In this document: piece by piece, positions 63,090 to 64,000 of the stretch
How the letters are laid out: every line of letters begins with the position of its first letter
Position numbering within the stretch: position 1 is the first letter of the stretch
Origin: Sphingorhabdus profundilacus
GTDB taxonomy: Bacteria > Pseudomonadota > Alphaproteobacteria > Sphingomonadales > Sphingomonadaceae
Assembly (NCBI RefSeq): GCF_009769755.1
Contig: NZ_SDWJ01000002.1
Span: forward strand, 620,001 to 684,000
Direction: 5' to 3'
DNA: 64,000 nucleotides
Made by a program: the position numbers and the translations under genes
The notes under the pieces: generated by a model
What the model was told of the DNA's origin: nothing
Databases searched by the model: none
Seen by the model: only the letters and a program-made list of their open reading frames with translations

Positions 63090-64000
63090 ATGTCCAATGC
63101 TATCATCAGCTCGAACCACACCGGACAGGTCGGTTATTTGCAGGGTCGCCCCTTAAACGCTGCACCGCAGAATTTTTCGACGATGGAAAGTTCGGGGCTT
63201 AGCGAATTCACCAATGTTCTGCTCCGCCACAAGAAATTGGTGTTGAGCATCATAGCTGCGATCACCCTTAGTGCGTTTATCTGGCAGATTACGCGCCCTA
63301 CCCTCTATAATTCGACCGTTTCCATGCAGGTGGAATTGATTGACTCGGTCGGCGTGAATCAGGCTGATATCATGGCAAAAAACAACCAGCGTATTGCCAA
63401 TGAAGTCAAGCTGCACCGTTCGCGTGCGGCCGCGGAAAAAGTGGTCCGTGATCTGGAACTTTATGAACGCGCAGATTTCAAAAAGGATATGGGCAAAGAG
63501 GCCGTCGGCGGAAAAAAACAGAAAATCCGGCAAGCAGCCAGCACCTTGATGCAAATGTCGGAAATAACCTCTCAGGAAGGGTCCGATCTGGTTGAAATCA
63601 CCGTCGAATCCCGGTCTGCCGAAATGGCAACGCTGATTGCCAACCAATATCCGATTTCAGTGCAATCGATCCGCATCAAAAAGTCCGAAGAGCGGAGCAA
63701 CGAACTGCTCGCATCTTTGACTAAAAAGCAGGAAGAAACTGCCCGACGGGCGGAAGAAAGCGCCAAGGCGGTATCCGATTTCCGGATTGCCAACGGAATG
63801 CTCTCAGGTGCCGCTGGTAATGAGGATTTGAACCAAGTTAACCGTATACAGAGTGAAGCCATTTCAGCAGCCGCGATGAGCGCAGGATCTTCGTCGCGCA
63901 GCGCAGGTGTTGCCGCAGCCGCAGGCATGCGTAGCACCGCAGGTGCGACCAATGCCTCAACTCAGGCGCTTGAAAGACAGGAGGCAGATCTCGCCTCGCA
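63090..64000 (+). CDS. Exopolysaccharide chain-length/export protein, GumC/Wzz type (3' end outside window)
   Basis: The frame opens at ATG 63090 (MSNAIISSNHTGQVG) and stays open to the window end, so at least 303 residues are encoded. The pattern is that of Wzz-domain proteins: LSEFTNVLLRHKKLVLSIIAAI gives the first membrane helix (about residues 48-66), followed by a periplasmic region with TRPTLYNSTVSMQVELID and a long Lys/Glu-rich coiled coil from about residue 195. The gene probably continues with a second helix and perhaps a tyrosine kinase domain. With ugd and the subtilase it marks the edge of an exopolysaccharide cluster. Confidence 0.85.
   Translation, partial: MSNAIISSNHTGQVGYLQGRPLNAAPQNFSTMESSGLSEFTNVLLRHKKLVLSIIAAITLSAFIWQITRPTLYNSTVSMQVELIDSVGVNQADIMAKNNQRIANEVKLHRSRAAAEKVVRDLELYERADFKKDMGKEAVGGKKQKIRQAASTLMQMSEITSQEGSDLVEITVESRSAEMATLIANQYPISVQSIRIKKSEERSNELLASLTKKQEETARRAEESAKAVSDFRIANGMLSGAAGNEDLNQVNRIQSEAISAAAMSAGSSSRSAGVAAAAGMRSTAGATNASTQALERQEADLAS

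Noticed and set aside
1-64000. tRNA, rRNA, CRISPR arrays, intact insertion sequences
   Set aside because: Intergenic gaps were read for cloverleaf ends, regularly spaced repeats and transposase motifs; none was convincing.

Overview
The window reads as chromosomal DNA of a sphingomonad-type alphaproteobacterium (Sphingomonadales). The evidence is the gene content: a COQ4-type ubiquinone protein, a small PurL that needs PurQ/PurS partners, a CysN-CysC fusion, a ccoNOQPGHIS cbb3 oxidase cluster, several acyl-CoA dehydrogenases, and CCCTCCCGC/GCGGGAGGG intergenic hairpins. Base composition is moderately GC-rich. I see no rRNA, tRNA, CRISPR array, intact insertion sequence or prophage. The assignment is inference from content; genus cannot be fixed by eye.

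Layout. 1-4.0 kb: a small accessory block (a large helical-repeat protein convergent with an operon of a small protein, a HECGH metalloprotease-like protein and a Fic protein). 4.4-8.6 kb: GFA protein, DUF2805 protein, ArsC-like reductase, glycerophosphodiesterase lipoprotein, TetA-type exporter, Xre regulator and membrane protein. 8.7-13.7 kb: housekeeping genes panB, a YfgM-like protein, bamB, der and an Hpt protein. 13.8-23 kb: bacterioferritin with a previously untracked 56-residue Bfd ferredoxin, DUF418, COQ4-like, nitroreductase, FAD oxidase, DUF3052, purL. 23.3-34.4 kb: a lipid or hydroxy-acid catabolic cluster built as two divergent operons. 34.4-40.7 kb: glycosyltransferase-like protein, EamA transporter, Fnr regulator and cysQ-cysNC-cysD sulfate activation, divergent from a LuxR-type regulator. 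42-49.5 kb: SPFH/ribbon-helix-helix operon, acyl-CoA carboxylase beta subunit, S1/P1 nuclease, isoaspartyl peptidase, PAP2 phosphatase, ispG, GNAT. 49.5-59.9 kb: complete cbb3 oxidase assembly operon, ompW and hemN. 59.9-64 kb: the edge of an exopolysaccharide region (UDP-glucose dehydrogenase, subtilase, partial chain-length protein).

How it fits together. The Fnr-type protein at 36.3-37.0 kb carries the Fe-S cysteines and the ExxSR recognition motif. Matching 14-bp sites lie before ccoN and between ompW and hemN, so low-oxygen respiration, its outer membrane protein and anaerobic haem synthesis probably form one regulon. The catabolic cluster pairs an APH-type kinase with an ACAD11-type dehydrogenase, the arrangement known for 4-hydroxyacyl-CoA breakdown.

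The most unusual structure is non-coding. Two long intergenic elements (41841-42103 and 57520-57825) share a nearly identical core of about 125 bp that is itself a hairpin, but each core is wrapped in different, near-perfect outer inverted arms. A related short motif, roughly TAGGRTSRGGACCTA, recurs about ten times between genes, usually with its TAG serving as the stop codon of the gene before it. Together they look like a family of palindromic mobile or processed repeats that I do not recognise.
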